Assembly (NCBI GenBank): GCA_000733355.1
Contig: JNVV01000051.1
Span: 126,158-190,157 of the forward strand
From: Falciphora oryzae
Taxonomy: Eukaryota > Ascomycota > Sordariomycetes > Magnaporthales > Magnaporthaceae
Reading direction: 5' to 3'
DNA: 64,000 nt
Every line of letters begins with the position of its first letter. The first letter of the stretch is position 1. A model generated the notes under the pieces. It searched no databases and was not told the origin of the DNA. It was given only the letters and a program-made list of their open reading frames with translations. Below, piece by piece: positions 1-9,863 of this stretch. A program made the position numbers and the translations under genes.

Positions 1-156
1 ATTGAAAAATATTTTATATTTTACTAACAAACTTTTTATATGGGAAAAACTTTTAACTTTTTTATTTAAATGAAAAAAATAGTTATAAATATACGGTTTT
101 ACGTAACGGAAAGCCCTTTTAAAACTTTATATTAATGTAAATACCCGGGTTTTATT
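1..156. other. AT-rich flank, no gene seen
   Basis: Very AT-rich sequence with no reading frame of note. Together with 8053-8335 it is the pre-insertion site of the Copia element. Since the right flank ends in a Fot inverted repeat, this stretch may be the RIP-degraded body of the same Fot relic (inference). Confidence 0.4.
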
Positions 157-161
157 CAATT

Positions 162-462
162 TGTTGGTAGGAGTATGTACTCCTGTGGGCTCGGAGATCT
201 CCAAAACAGGGTGAACAATGATCCCTTATATCAGAGGAATCATAATCTATTGTGCACTAAGAGGAAAGGAACTTATCTGCTAGAGAGGGAGCAGAAGGGA
301 GGCTATATATACACGATCCTGATCACCAAAAGGGCCTTCCCCTGCTCCCAGCCTCCGCAGGCTTGCGGGTCCTCGGATCCCGTGATTAGAGATCACGGGA
401 CCGGAGGATCCGACTCTCTCTGGGCTTTGCCGATTGCTTGCATAGGCTAGTGCAATCTAACA
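162..462 (-). repeat. 3' LTR of the Copia element
   Basis: 301 bp, the same length as the partner LTR. The last base of the outer CAATT target duplication is at 161. The inner terminus reads CTAACA rather than CCAACA, one C-to-T transition. Confidence 0.95.
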
Positions 463-989
463 CCGGCAACTCTTTCTTTTGTGCAGGCAATTGGGAGATC
501 TTTTCACGTAACAGATCCCGTGATCCAAGCTTTATTAAATCTTGTACAAGTAAATAACAAAGGGAATCTCCGGACCAAATAGTCCGGATTAGGAAAAGAG
601 TGAATAGCCGCTTTCAAAGCGGCTTGTCGCTCTTAATAGCGATAATAGGAACGATGACGTGATGGGGTCCACCGGACTTGGCTTGCGGTGCGCGGGCAGA
701 GCGGTGGGTGGTGCAATTAGAAAGCATAATAGCAGTGAATAACCTTAACGGGCTATTTAGGTTGTAACTTAATGCGGGACAATAGGAACGCAGATTAAGG
801 ACTCTTTGCAGGCCGGGTCTAGGCTCTATAAAGAGCCTTCCTTCCGGCCTTTGAGAGGTTGGGCAATTTGATCTGGTAAACTTCGTTGATCCAGATCGTC
901 CGCCTGTATTGCCCTTTGTTTGTAGCATTTTTTACCCGCTTTGTTCGATTAGTTTTTTGTCGGTTGACCTCTTGATCGCTTTCGTCACC

Positions 990-1869
990 ATGGGCAATAA
1001 GAAGGGCAACACCAAGTCTGGTGCGGTCGCTAAGAAGGTTCGGAAGCTTCGATTTGTCGCGCGTAGCGGTGGCAAATCCTTAAAGCGGCTTTAAGGCCTT
1101 GCCGCTAAGGCTTTCGATCTTGCGATGGCCATTCCTGCATTTCCAGTCGCGCTTGCGCCCGCGGTTGCCGACGCTGCTATCGATTAGTTCTTCGACCCGT
1201 TTGATGATGACTTCGATTTCGAGAACGCCGATCTTGCGCTTGCTCCGTCGGATAAGAAGAAAAAGGCGGCCATTAAAATCGTTAAGCCTGCTGTTAGTGG
1301 CAAGACGGTTTCTGCACCGGGTCCGCGCGGTGGAAAGGGCGCCTTACGCGCTGTCCCTTGCCTGGGTTGCCTGAAGTCCGCTTTCGCCGGCAAGATGAAG
1401 GAGGGCGATGGCTATCGGGACATAGTCCCGGTCAAGAAGCGTTGTTGGTTGTGCGCGTTGGGCTATACCTGTTAGCCTATGTGAGCATTTCGATCTTCCC
1501 TCATCTTTTTTAAAGCTTATTTTAACTATCCTTTAGTCCTTCGATCGCACTACGTCCGGCGCTCAAATTCATAATGGAATGGGGTCGCGATAACCGCGAC
1601 AAAAAGGTAAATTTGTTTTCCTAGTTTAGTGCTCTGGGTGCGTTTGCTAATGTATGTTTTGTGATCCTTAGACCCTTGATAAGTGGCGTATCGCCACCAA
1701 GTGCATGCTGCAGCTGGCGGTTGAGGATGGGGAGGGTTAGGAGGATGCTAATGCCGACCTCCTAATAATGTCGCGATCAAAGCGGAAGGCGGCGGGCCGC
1801 GCGGCCGCTTTAAGAATGTACGAAGCTGCCTGGCTGGGGGATGGCAGAGATGACGAGGAGGAGGAGTGA
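990..1869 (+). pseudogene. Antisense spliced accessory ORF inside the Copia element
   Basis: On the plus strand, opposite to gag-pol and between RNase H and the 3' LTR, one frame stays open through three exons: 990-1480, 1537-1606 and 1672-1869. The introns, 1481-1536 and 1607-1671, have GT-AG ends, and the second has a TGCTAAT branch site. Only four in-frame stops interrupt it (1092, 1185, 1473, 1738), all explicable as C-to-T or G-to-A transitions. The product would be about 256 residues: a lysine-rich start (MGNKKGNTKSG), an acidic DPFDDDFDF patch, a cysteine cluster (CLGCLKSAF, then CWLCALGYTC) and an acidic end. No family was recognised; the paired cysteines could bind zinc. Frame continuity across both introns is the evidence that this was once a gene. 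Confidence 0.65.
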
Positions 1870-2050
1870 AAGGGAGTTTAACGGGATATCTGGAAAAGTC
1901 TAGTTGTGAAATCGTCTGTTGTTTCGGCATGGTCGTTTATTGCTCTTTTAATCTAAGCATTTTTGTTTTGTTAATCTTTGCGTTGTCTTTAGGGATCTTG
2001 GCGTTTTGGTACCATGGAAAACGATCTTGTGTGCACTCCTTAGCTCTCTT

Positions 2051-2590
2051 TTATTTGTGATCCCGCTTCACCCATCCTTCCACTCTCACGGTGGTTGAAT
2101 TGCTGCTTACAAGGTCCTTTAAAGCCTTATTTAGCAGCTCCTTTGTTAAAGCGTCGGCCGGGTTATCTGCCCCTGCGATCCATCTGATCTCGTCGATCTC
2201 GCGCGCTTCGTAGGATTCGCGGAGAGCTATGATATCTATTATGAGGCGTTTTTCCGTAGTAGTCCCAAGCTGAACAAGGTATTGGTAGAGCGAGAAGCTG
2301 TTGGTGCAGATGATTAATTTGTAGGGGGGCAGATCCAGCTTTTTATAGATCGTTGCGAGCGTTGTTTTTAGGACATAGCTAGTATCGAAGCCGCTAACCA
2401 TGCCGTAGATCTCGTTCGCTAAAACGCTCCTTGTGACCCTTTTGTATTTTACGGAGCTCCAGTGCAGGATGTTGCCGGTAATCCGGAAGCTGTTTTCTTG
2501 CTTTGTAGCTCCTTCGTTGCCTAGGACGATTATAAAGCCGATTTGTAAACTAAGGTCCTTGTTGTTAGCGAAGGACCCGTCTACAAACAT
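2051..2590 (-). pseudogene. Copia RNase H remnant
   Basis: About 179 residues on the minus strand, starting FVDGSFANNKD (first catalytic Asp), with LANEIYGM (Glu), ICTNSFSLY where DS is usual (so Asp replaced by Asn), and the closing IAGADNPADALTK block typical of Copia RNase H. The family removes RNA from the RNA-DNA hybrid during reverse transcription. It is the last module before the roughly 1.6-kb tail that holds the antisense ORF. Confidence 0.85.
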
Positions 2591-2845
2591 ATATAGGCTG
2601 GCTGTTTGCAGATCTAATTGTACGTAGTTTAAGCTTTTGTTTGCGTTGTCGATTTGCTATTGGATCCTTTTGTTAAGCTTAGACACGTTTGTATTTATAG
2701 GATTTTTGGCTTGTGCAGCCATAGAGTAGTCGAAAGCGGCTTTTGGCTGGTATATCGAGTTTATATATGCCCTTCGTGCGCGCTGTACGACGTACTGCTG
2801 TTAGGTATCGTTTGATCCAGCAATTACCAGCTCCAGACGATCTGC

Positions 2846-4042
2846 TTATCCTTTTTGCTGCATAGTGACAGTGTTTTGTCTGACCAAGATTTTGCATCCG
2901 TTGAAGTTGCTTTCGTTTTTTGGGTGTAGAATCGATTTCGGTTTCGCTTTGAACCCGGCTTCCTGGAGCGCTGTTTCCTTTTTTTGCATGAATTCGGCGT
3001 TGCTTAAGTTTAAAATGTCGTCGGTCTGTATGCCAACTATTCCAAAGCTTTGTTCGATCTTTAAAACAAGCAAGTACGGATTATATTCCGAAATGGAACA
3101 GTTCAGGCGTTTTTTGTGGTGCCTTTGGTACGTGACGAACTAGTGCAGCCCTGCCTTGGCCAATCCGTAGAGCGGTTTGATTAGTTGAAGGGCAGTGCCT
3201 TCCGGGTATCGGTGTTCCAGTTTTTTGGGGAGGCGCAGAATAACCTCCTTTTGTAGCTCTGTCTCGGACTAGGTGTACGCTTGGCTGATATCTTTGATCA
3301 TCAGCATAAAGCCTCGCTTTCTAAGGGACGGGCTGAGCGCGAGGATTAAGCGTTGGCTGCATCGCATGATCGTTGGGGACTGGGTAAGGAGGCTCTTCTT
3401 CTCCCAGTCGCTGTATCCTTGCACTACAAGTCTCGATTTCTTATAGGGGATCGAGTTGGTGCTTTTAACTTTTCTGATAAGGCGGGACCTAAAGACTTTC
3501 GCGCTGCCAATGCCGCTTAGTCTGATCGGTTTGATCACTCCGGCGGCGAGGAGTGCCTCGATTTCAAGCCAGTCGGACTTTTCGAATGGGCGTCCGGGAG
3601 CTTTGATCTTGCCCTTTTGTCGGTATTGGAGCGCTAGACGTAGGGATTCCTTCTTTTTTAGGGCTAGGAATGCCGTTGCTGCTTGGCGCGGGGGTCGTCC
3701 TCGTCGTCTGGGGGCTGGTGCTTCGGGTGCCGTTGGTGCCGGTGCCTTTTGGGCAGGTGCCCTCCGTGGTTTATCGGGCCTGGCGGGTGCGGGTGCGGGT
3801 GCAACTTCGATCTCGGAAAGGGCTTTGCTGTCGCTGGACGCGCTTGCCGTTACCGTTTTCGTGATCTTTGGCGGTTTCCCTCTCCGTTTTGGTTCCGTTT
3901 GTGGCGGATACTCGAACGGGGCTGGTTGCTCTTCCGTATTTGCAGTTTCCTGCTCCTGCGCTTTGTGGTATGGCTTGCAGGCAGTGTTCCGGAACGTTGA
4001 AGGGCCGTTGACAGTCTCGATCGTCACCTCGTTGTCTGCCAT
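2846..4042 (-). pseudogene. Copia reverse transcriptase remnant
   Basis: 4042-3269 begins with a proline/alanine-rich linker and enters the RT fold with KSRLVVQGYSDWEKK and IKDISQAYT, the fungal Copia RVT_2 start. After stops, 3073-2846 carries FGIVGIQTDDILNL, whose DD is the catalytic YVDD-like box. Both blocks are in the expected order between integrase and RNase H but in separate frames, so no continuous RT can be made. Confidence 0.85.
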
Positions 4043-4960
4043 TTAAAGGACTTTGTACGGTCCTTTCCACTCGCCGTATTCCTTGTGCACTAACACCTTT
4101 GTTCCTAGAGCTAGCGCTTTAGGCAACGTGTTTTCCGTGCTCGGCCCGTTGCGTGTGTTTAGTGCGTTTTGTACCTTGCGTTTGGCGTGGAGCTTTCGGA
4201 GCTCACCTATGGCTTTGGTAATCGCTGCCGCTTTTTGAACTTGGCTTTTCGTTGGAGGGGAGTTGTTATTGATGCGTGGTATGGCTCCGAAGACGAGCAG
4301 CGTAGGGATGAGGCCGTTAGGGCCTGCCGTGTCGTTTATGGCTTTGACAGCTCTTTGGAGCGCGGAGTCGGGGTGCAGATTAGGACACTCCTTTCGGATT
4401 ATTTTATAGGCTCGGCGGAGTGGTCCGTGGTACCTTTCCACCTTGCTTATCGACCAGTGCGCCTTTATTGGGACCTGGCTGCAGGTAATCCCAAAAAGCT
4501 TTGCTTCCGCTTGAAATTCGCTCGCGGCAAAGTTGGTATTTGCGTTGTGAGATAGCACATCTGGGGGCCCCAGATAGGTATTTAACCAGTAGCGCTTGAG
4601 AGCTTCCCAAGTTTTTTTTGCGCTTATGTCCTTTAGGAACGTTGCGGCACTGAATGCTATGTTCGTATCGATTATATAAAGTATTAGTTTGCTGTTTAGT
4701 TGCATTACGTTAGCAACGATTTCGTAATTAAAGTCGAAGTCGTTTTTAAGCGTGAATTAAAAACGCTATGGTGCGGGTGTTTTAATTTGATAGTAATAGC
4801 ACACGCGATTGATTATTTCCAAAGCGTTGCGATCGGCTTTATGGCCTGCCCGTTGTAGAACAGTTTAAAGCTTTTCGACGGAAGGGTGGCTAAAGCGTTT
4901 GTGCACGCGTTTGAGCTTAGCTTCCGTTAGGACGGCTGCTTTTACGCTTTCTGGTTCCGT
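4043..4960 (-). pseudogene. Copia integrase remnant
   Basis: The rve core is readable at 4705-4043: an IIDT strand, then DVLSHNANTNF, then KVERYHGPLRRAYK, covering the D...D...E region; the second block has N where Copia elements usually have D. Upstream, to about 4960, a broken stretch with HPSVEKL and an AGHKADR block resembles the HHCC zinc-binding region. Downstream is a GTKVLVHKEYGEWKGPYKVL segment typical of the C-terminal region. Integrase inserts the cDNA. Stops upstream of 4705 disable it. Confidence 0.8.
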
Positions 4961-5008
4961 TATAAACGATACGTTTGTTATTGTATGGCTGACGTCGTTA
5001 AGGAAAAA

Positions 5009-5374
5009 CTAGGGGTGGCCGTGGCGTCGTATGATTGGTACGCGTTTACCGAGCTTGGTTACCAGCTCGTTGCGGGTATTATCGAAATAAACCCCGAGCG
5101 CGTTTATATTATTGATGTAAAGGAGGAATGGTGTAGGCGTAGGCACTATATGGAACGTGATAGAGCTTATTGGGGTCGAAAGGGTGATCTTTCCGACGTT
5201 GGAAATGGCTTCTCCTGATTTAAAGCGCATACGTTTCTTCTTTTTGCTGGTGTTTAGGTTGAGATTAGGCAGATGGCGTTGCAGGGCTCGGAATTGGGTT
5301 GTTCCTGCAGTTGAGACTTTTGCCGCTCCGGTGTCTGGGATGATGCCGTACCATTTATCGGTAGTTGTAAGCAT
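5009..5374 (-). pseudogene. Copia aspartic protease (retropepsin) remnant
   Basis: A 121-residue minus-strand stretch with the retropepsin active-site motif DTGAAKVSTAG near its start (residue 14 on), after a WYGIIPDTGA lead-in. The family cleaves the Gag-Pol precursor inside the particle. It lies between the zinc-knuckle remnant and integrase, the normal Copia position. Length and motif are good, but the frame is cut off from its neighbours by stops. Confidence 0.8.
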
Positions 5375-5686
5375 GTACTAAACAAGTACCTGCTTTGTTG
5401 GCGCGGTGGGTTCTTTTTTGGCTGATCCTAAAGTTTCGGGATGCAATTGGTGCAGGAAGGCCTCGTTGGCGAGGTACGTTGCTATGGCCGGTGTTATGAA
5501 ATGAGTGCTCGCTAAATCAGACTCGTTATCTGTTGTTTGATCGGAATCGTACTCGTCCGTGTTTTCCGTATCTTCTTTGTTGCTGCTGCCGGGCTCGTAG
5601 GTTGCGAGGAATTGGGTGTATCCTTTCCTTGACTTTCTACGAGCTTTTTGCCCTCGTCTCCACAACGCTCTAAATACTTTCTATTC

Positions 5687-7417
5687 CTAAGGCGTATGAT
5701 TTTTAAAGCGGTAACCAGGCTTTCCGCAAATCCAGCACTCCAATTTGCGTTTCCATGGTCTGCTAGGATTGTTGCCGGTACGGTTGTTTGTCCGCTGATC
5801 GAAACGAGCAGCGTTTCCGAACCGGCGCTTTACGAAATGGATGTTTGAGGCGTTGACGTTCTTTTCCATTTGCATCGTGCTTTTGAGTTGGGAGGCCAAA
5901 GCTTTAAAGGTTTTTTTTGGCTTAAAAAGAGCCATTTTAAGCTCGGGAACTTTTTGAACTGCCCGGAGGGTGCTTGTCATAAGCTGGTGGTCCTTTTAAT
6001 ATGCCGGACTTAACGTTCGTTGACAGATTTGTAGCTTGTTGAGGAGGGTTTGCAGGATCTCCATATTGGATTTTCCTGCGTTTTCGCTTTTGGAACGTAT
6101 AATTTGGAAGGTGATCGAGCTTTAGTCCATATAGTATTGCTGTCTGTTGATTTTCGTGTCGAAGTGCTTTTGGAGGGCCAGGTATAATGCCTTAAAGGTT
6201 TGGCCTCTACCTATTTTAAAGGTGAAATATTAAGCGGCACGGCCTTGGAGGGTTAATGGGAATAGCGTATGGAGCTGTGAAAGGGGTATTCCAAGCATCT
6301 CGCACGTGTCTGTGAAAAACAGGACCTTATCGTCAAGGATATCGTATTGTTCCCCGGTGTAGCTGTGGGCCTTATCCCATGCCTGCTTAAATGCCTTTAT
6401 TGTGCTCGTATCGATCATAGCATTGGGTATCTCAACAAATGGGAGCTTCCGGTAGTCCGACAGTGGGGGAGGTGTTGTCTTGTACCGGGCTGGGACCGGG
6501 GTCTTAAAGCGAGATCGTTGGCGCAGTGTTTCGTCCGTTGGCCGCGTTTGTTGGGCCTCGAGGTAGGCTTGGTGGTGGCGCCCTACTGCTTGGGTAGGCG
6601 CCGCGGTGGTTGTTGGTGGCTTTAGAAAGGAATTTCCGAGATCATTAAGATCTGCAAACCTCCTTTCCTTTGGCGGCAAGGGCGGCGGAGCTAACTACGA
6701 GTAGGTGTTCAGCCTTAACGGTCGGGGTGGCGGTGGGCTTGTTGGTAGGCCTGATGGTAGGCCTGATGGTAGGCCTGTCTCGCTTGGCGTCGGATTACCG
6801 CGATCCCGTTCAGGGGATCGTGAGCGCGTCGTTTCGCTTGTTAATCGTTTGCGAGTTAAGGAAAAAGGCGAGGGGGGCGAAGGGGGCGCTCGGGCCGAAG
6901 TTCCTGCCTCGGGCTGCTTTTTAGCCGAGGCCTTTTCTGTCGGCTTGTGATCATGGGAAGGGGGTTGACGTGTTCCCTCGATCGCCGCGTTCTGTGCCTC
7001 TGTCTCTGTGAGGAGTCTTGCGAGGCGGATGGTGACCTTGAGCGTTGCATGGCCTGGGAGGGTGATCCTTCGCTTGGCCAAAAAGGCTTTGAACGCTCGT
7101 GTGATCCGGATATTTGAATCTTTAAAATGTTGCTGGGTCCATCCCTCAAAGTCCTTGAGGTAGGCAGCAAGTAGGTTTTCGCCTTCGTACAACCTGTTCG
7201 CGATTATCGTTTTGATGATCCAGGTGTTGCGGCGCTTGTTGGATGCTTCGTTCGGTGAGCATCCTAGGGTGAAGTTCTGCTCGTCGTAAAACTGCCGGTC
7301 GTACACGGCGAGGACAGTCTTTGGCAGACCGAAATCGACGAGGGCATTTAGGAGCTCCTGATTTAGGATCCCTTGTTCCCCGCGTTTGTCGTCGTTCGGT
7401 TTGGCTGATCCGGGCAT
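5687..7417 (-). pseudogene. Copia gag (nucleocapsid) remnant
   Basis: Three successive minus-strand open stretches (7417-6695, 6679-6230, 5980-5687) lie where Gag should be, directly upstream of the protease. The first has a proline-rich tract with a repeated LPSG unit, encoded by tandem repeats at 6748-6775. The last contains CWICGKPGY followed by NH, a decayed CCHC zinc knuckle, as expected at the nucleocapsid end of Gag. The stretches are separated by stops and frame changes. The first stretch was not matched to a specific Gag family; its identity rests on position and on the knuckle. Confidence 0.7.
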
Positions 7418-7466
7418 GTTGTCGGGGTTGGTAAGAAGTATTGCCCTGTGATCTTCTGGTCTAAAA

Positions 7467-7689
7467 GCCGCTTTGGCCTACTAGCAGGTCGGGGCTCTCG
7501 GGGATCACGCAACGCCCTCCGCGAAAATCGTCAAATCTCTCAACCAAAAGCCGCTTTGGCCTGCTGGTAGGTCGGGGCTTTTAGGAGAGTTTTGCCGGTC
7601 TTTCTTGAATGCGCTACCGAGCGGGAGATTTGGGGTCTCTTGCTCCAGGTCCTTTAGAAAACCGCTTTGGCCTGCTGGTAGGTCGGGGT
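7467..7689 (-). repeat. Three direct repeats in the Copia leader
   Basis: A roughly 28-bp unit beginning CCGCTTTGGCCTGCTGGTAG recurs at 7467-7494, 7551-7578 and 7662-7689, between the 5' LTR and gag. On the minus strand two copies lie in one open frame and encode PDLPAGQSGF. It could be a packaging or priming element or a short leader peptide; function is not known. Confidence 0.75.
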
Positions 7690-7746
7690 TTTCGAAAGAA
7701 CCCTTTACTTTGCTTATTTGTGTTGCCTTAAAGTAACACTGATTAG

Positions 7747-8047
7747 TGTTGGTAGGAGTATGTACTCCTGTGGGTTCGGAGATTTCCAAAACAGGGTGAA
7801 CAATGATCCCTTATATTAGAGGAATTATAATCTATTGTGCATTAAGAGGAAAGGAACCTATCTGCCAGAGAGGGAGCAGAAGGGAGGCTATATATACACG
7901 ATCTTGATCACCAAAGGGGCCTTCCCCTGCTCCCAGCCTCCGCAGGCTTGCGGGTCCTCGGATCCCGTGATCAGAGATCACGGGACCGGAGGATCCGACT
8001 CTCTCTGGGCTCTGCCGATTGCCTGCACAGGCCAGTGCAATCCAACA
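7747..8047 (-). repeat. 5' LTR of the Copia element
   Basis: 301 bp, TGTTGG...CCAACA inverted termini, matching 162-462 base for base apart from scattered transitions. It carries a TATATATA stretch near 7889 (plus-strand reading). CAATT follows directly at 8048. Confidence 0.95.
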
Positions 8048-8052
8048 CAATT

Positions 8053-8335
8053 CAAATTTAAAGATTCATTTTACTTTATATTTTCGTAAAATTAGTATGT
8101 ATTTTGCACCTTCAACTTTGAGCCGGAATCCCTAGCCTTATAAGGCTTTTAAAAATACAAACTTGCTTTGTTACAAAGCTTTTCAAAAAACGCTTTCGAT
8201 TTGTTTTAGGTTTGCATTTGTGCGATTTTATTTCGATTTGCTATTGCGGATTGAAAACGGTACGTTTTGGCGATTTAGTATGGGAATCGGGGTGGCCGGA
8301 AGTGGGGGGTGGCGCAAAGTAGGGGTCTTGACTTA
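8053..8335 (+). mobile_element. Relic of a Fot/pogo element end
   Basis: 8287-8333 matches the terminal inverted repeat of the intact Fot element at 20737-22596 (GGGGTGGCCGGAAGTGGGGG ... GGGGTCTTGACT) with a few changes, and is followed by the TA target dinucleotide at 8334-8335. The roughly 60 bp before it resemble the sub-terminal sequence of that element. The partner end is not visible; the Copia insertion and AT-rich decay probably removed or masked it. Confidence 0.7.
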
Positions 8336-9012
8336 GAATCTTGCCGTGGGAAAGGCTTCGGGAAGTCATAATCTCCACCACTCCACCACTCTACTTTCCC
8401 CACCAGGATCAAGATAAGCCAGCCAGCGATACAGCCGAGCTAGATCGAAAGACAAACAGTTATTGTATAGGCCGCCACACAAGCCATAAACGAAACGTAC
8501 ATGAGCCAGCAGGCGTGACAGAAGCTGTAAACCATTTCGAATAACAAACACAGAAAGAAAATCTGAACGGGGGCTGTGCTGGCACGTTTCCAGTCCGTCC
8601 CAACGAGGGAAAGTGGTGGAGGGTTGTGTAAATGTCCGTGGAAAGATAGTTATTATAGCAACAGCTAGTCAACAATGCAATACATAGTTATTTCTTTTTT
8701 CGATAACCTTACCATAGTCTCAAGTGGGAAAGCCGCATTTATCCTGGCGCCTTGGAATTCCTGCTTTCTCGCCCGACGAGGAGTCGTTGTAGTTTCCCCG
8801 TTCTTCAGATTTGAGGAACGGGTAGAGCCGATCCAATCCGAAGCCGCCGTGCTTCAGGTGATGCCGGGCGCTGGTTCCAATCACACGGCCGCCGCTAGGC
8901 TGCCTCCTACCAAGTCCGCACAACCTTATGGCAGCTCGCCTCACAAATGAAGCCTATGAGCTTTGATATCGTTGTCATCGTCGTCGAACCAGACAGCGCG
9001 TTATTAAGGGAG
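8336..9012. other. No supported gene
   Basis: Only short open stretches without recognisable domains. Nothing convincing seen. Confidence 0.4.
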
Positions 9013-9623
9013 TGTTGATGATTATATCCGCTTCGGTGTGGTATCAGTCTGCCTAACGAAAAGTCCCTCGTGATAAAGGGGAGGATGGGTCAGCTGAGGG
9101 GCCGACGAGGGTAGAAAAATCCCTCAAGCCGAAAGCCTCAGCTGCAGGCGCTTTGGTGGCTTGAGCTGGCCATTTCCGAGCCAATGGATTCCCTGCCAGG
9201 GCCGCCGGCCTCAGGTGCACATGCGGTGGGTGCTTAGCGTGGGGGACTGGAACTTTTCGGAACCCCCTTGGCCGGCAGCTTGCCCTTGGGCTGCGGATGC
9301 GGTGTGGCCACCCGCTGCTCGCATTGGTGAGATATGCTCGAGCGGACGAGGGCCTGATGCAATGGGGGGGAGCAATTGGAACTTTTGCGTCATATTGAGG
9401 CAGACTGTTGATCCGTGTAGATCTAGCGCGTGCATCCAGGAAGGAACAGGTCTATGAACCGTGCGCTCCCACGAGCCTACAAAAGGGGGTCTTGCGATCC
9501 CCTTCCTGTAACTAGATTCCTTCTTCTTCATGCATCAATACAGACACCTTTCCAGATCTATAGATCTTTGTTCTTTCTCATTGGAGATCTCCGAGCCTAC
9601 AGGAGTAACACTCCTACCAACAC
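9013..9623 (-). repeat. Solo-LTR-like Copia relic
   Basis: 9583-9623 (GGAGATCTCCGAGCCTACAG, then CTCCTACCAACA) is the reverse complement of the LTR start of the Copia element at 162-8047, with small changes, so an LTR of a related family lies here in opposite orientation. A TGTTGATG at 9013 is a possible outer boundary. No target duplication was found, so the left limit is uncertain; only about 9580-9623 is firm. Confidence 0.5.
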
Positions 9624-9863
9624 AGACAGCCTTACCACTTGATCAACCCACCCGACATTGACTTGGTGCATGGTCCCAAGTATTTAGATCTAATCAGTCC
9701 CCTCACCGGTCCTCTGGTTTAGTCTAGGTCCTGATCGCCAAGCCTACGAGTGCTATTAGACAAGCACCTACCCTTGACCCAACTACACGTCCTTTGTCGG
9801 CGGGCCACCCAGCCGTTCAGCGGATTGCGCCGCACTTTCGTCTTTCCCCGCACCCCGATCACC

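Larger units (their letters stand above)
162..8047 (-). mobile_element. Full-length Ty1/Copia LTR retrotransposon, decayed
   Basis: A complete 7,886-bp LTR retrotransposon on the minus strand. Both ends carry a 301-bp LTR that starts TGTTGG and ends CCAACA (CTAACA in the copy at 462). It is flanked by a perfect 5-bp target duplication, CAATT, at 157-161 and 8048-8052. On the minus strand the order is gag, aspartic protease, integrase, reverse transcriptase, RNase H; integrase before RT defines Copia (Pseudoviridae-type). The A/G-rich run next to the 3' LTR (about 467-485, minus strand) fits a polypurine tract. All coding modules are broken by stops and frameshifts, and the LTRs differ mainly by C/T and G/A transitions, as RIP or deamination would cause. 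It cannot now encode a full polyprotein. Confidence 0.95.

Noticed and set aside
3456..4046. Long plus-strand frame (196 codons) opposite the Copia RT
   Set aside because: It is the antisense shadow of the Pro/Ala-rich linker in the RT region; no independent splice or start signal.
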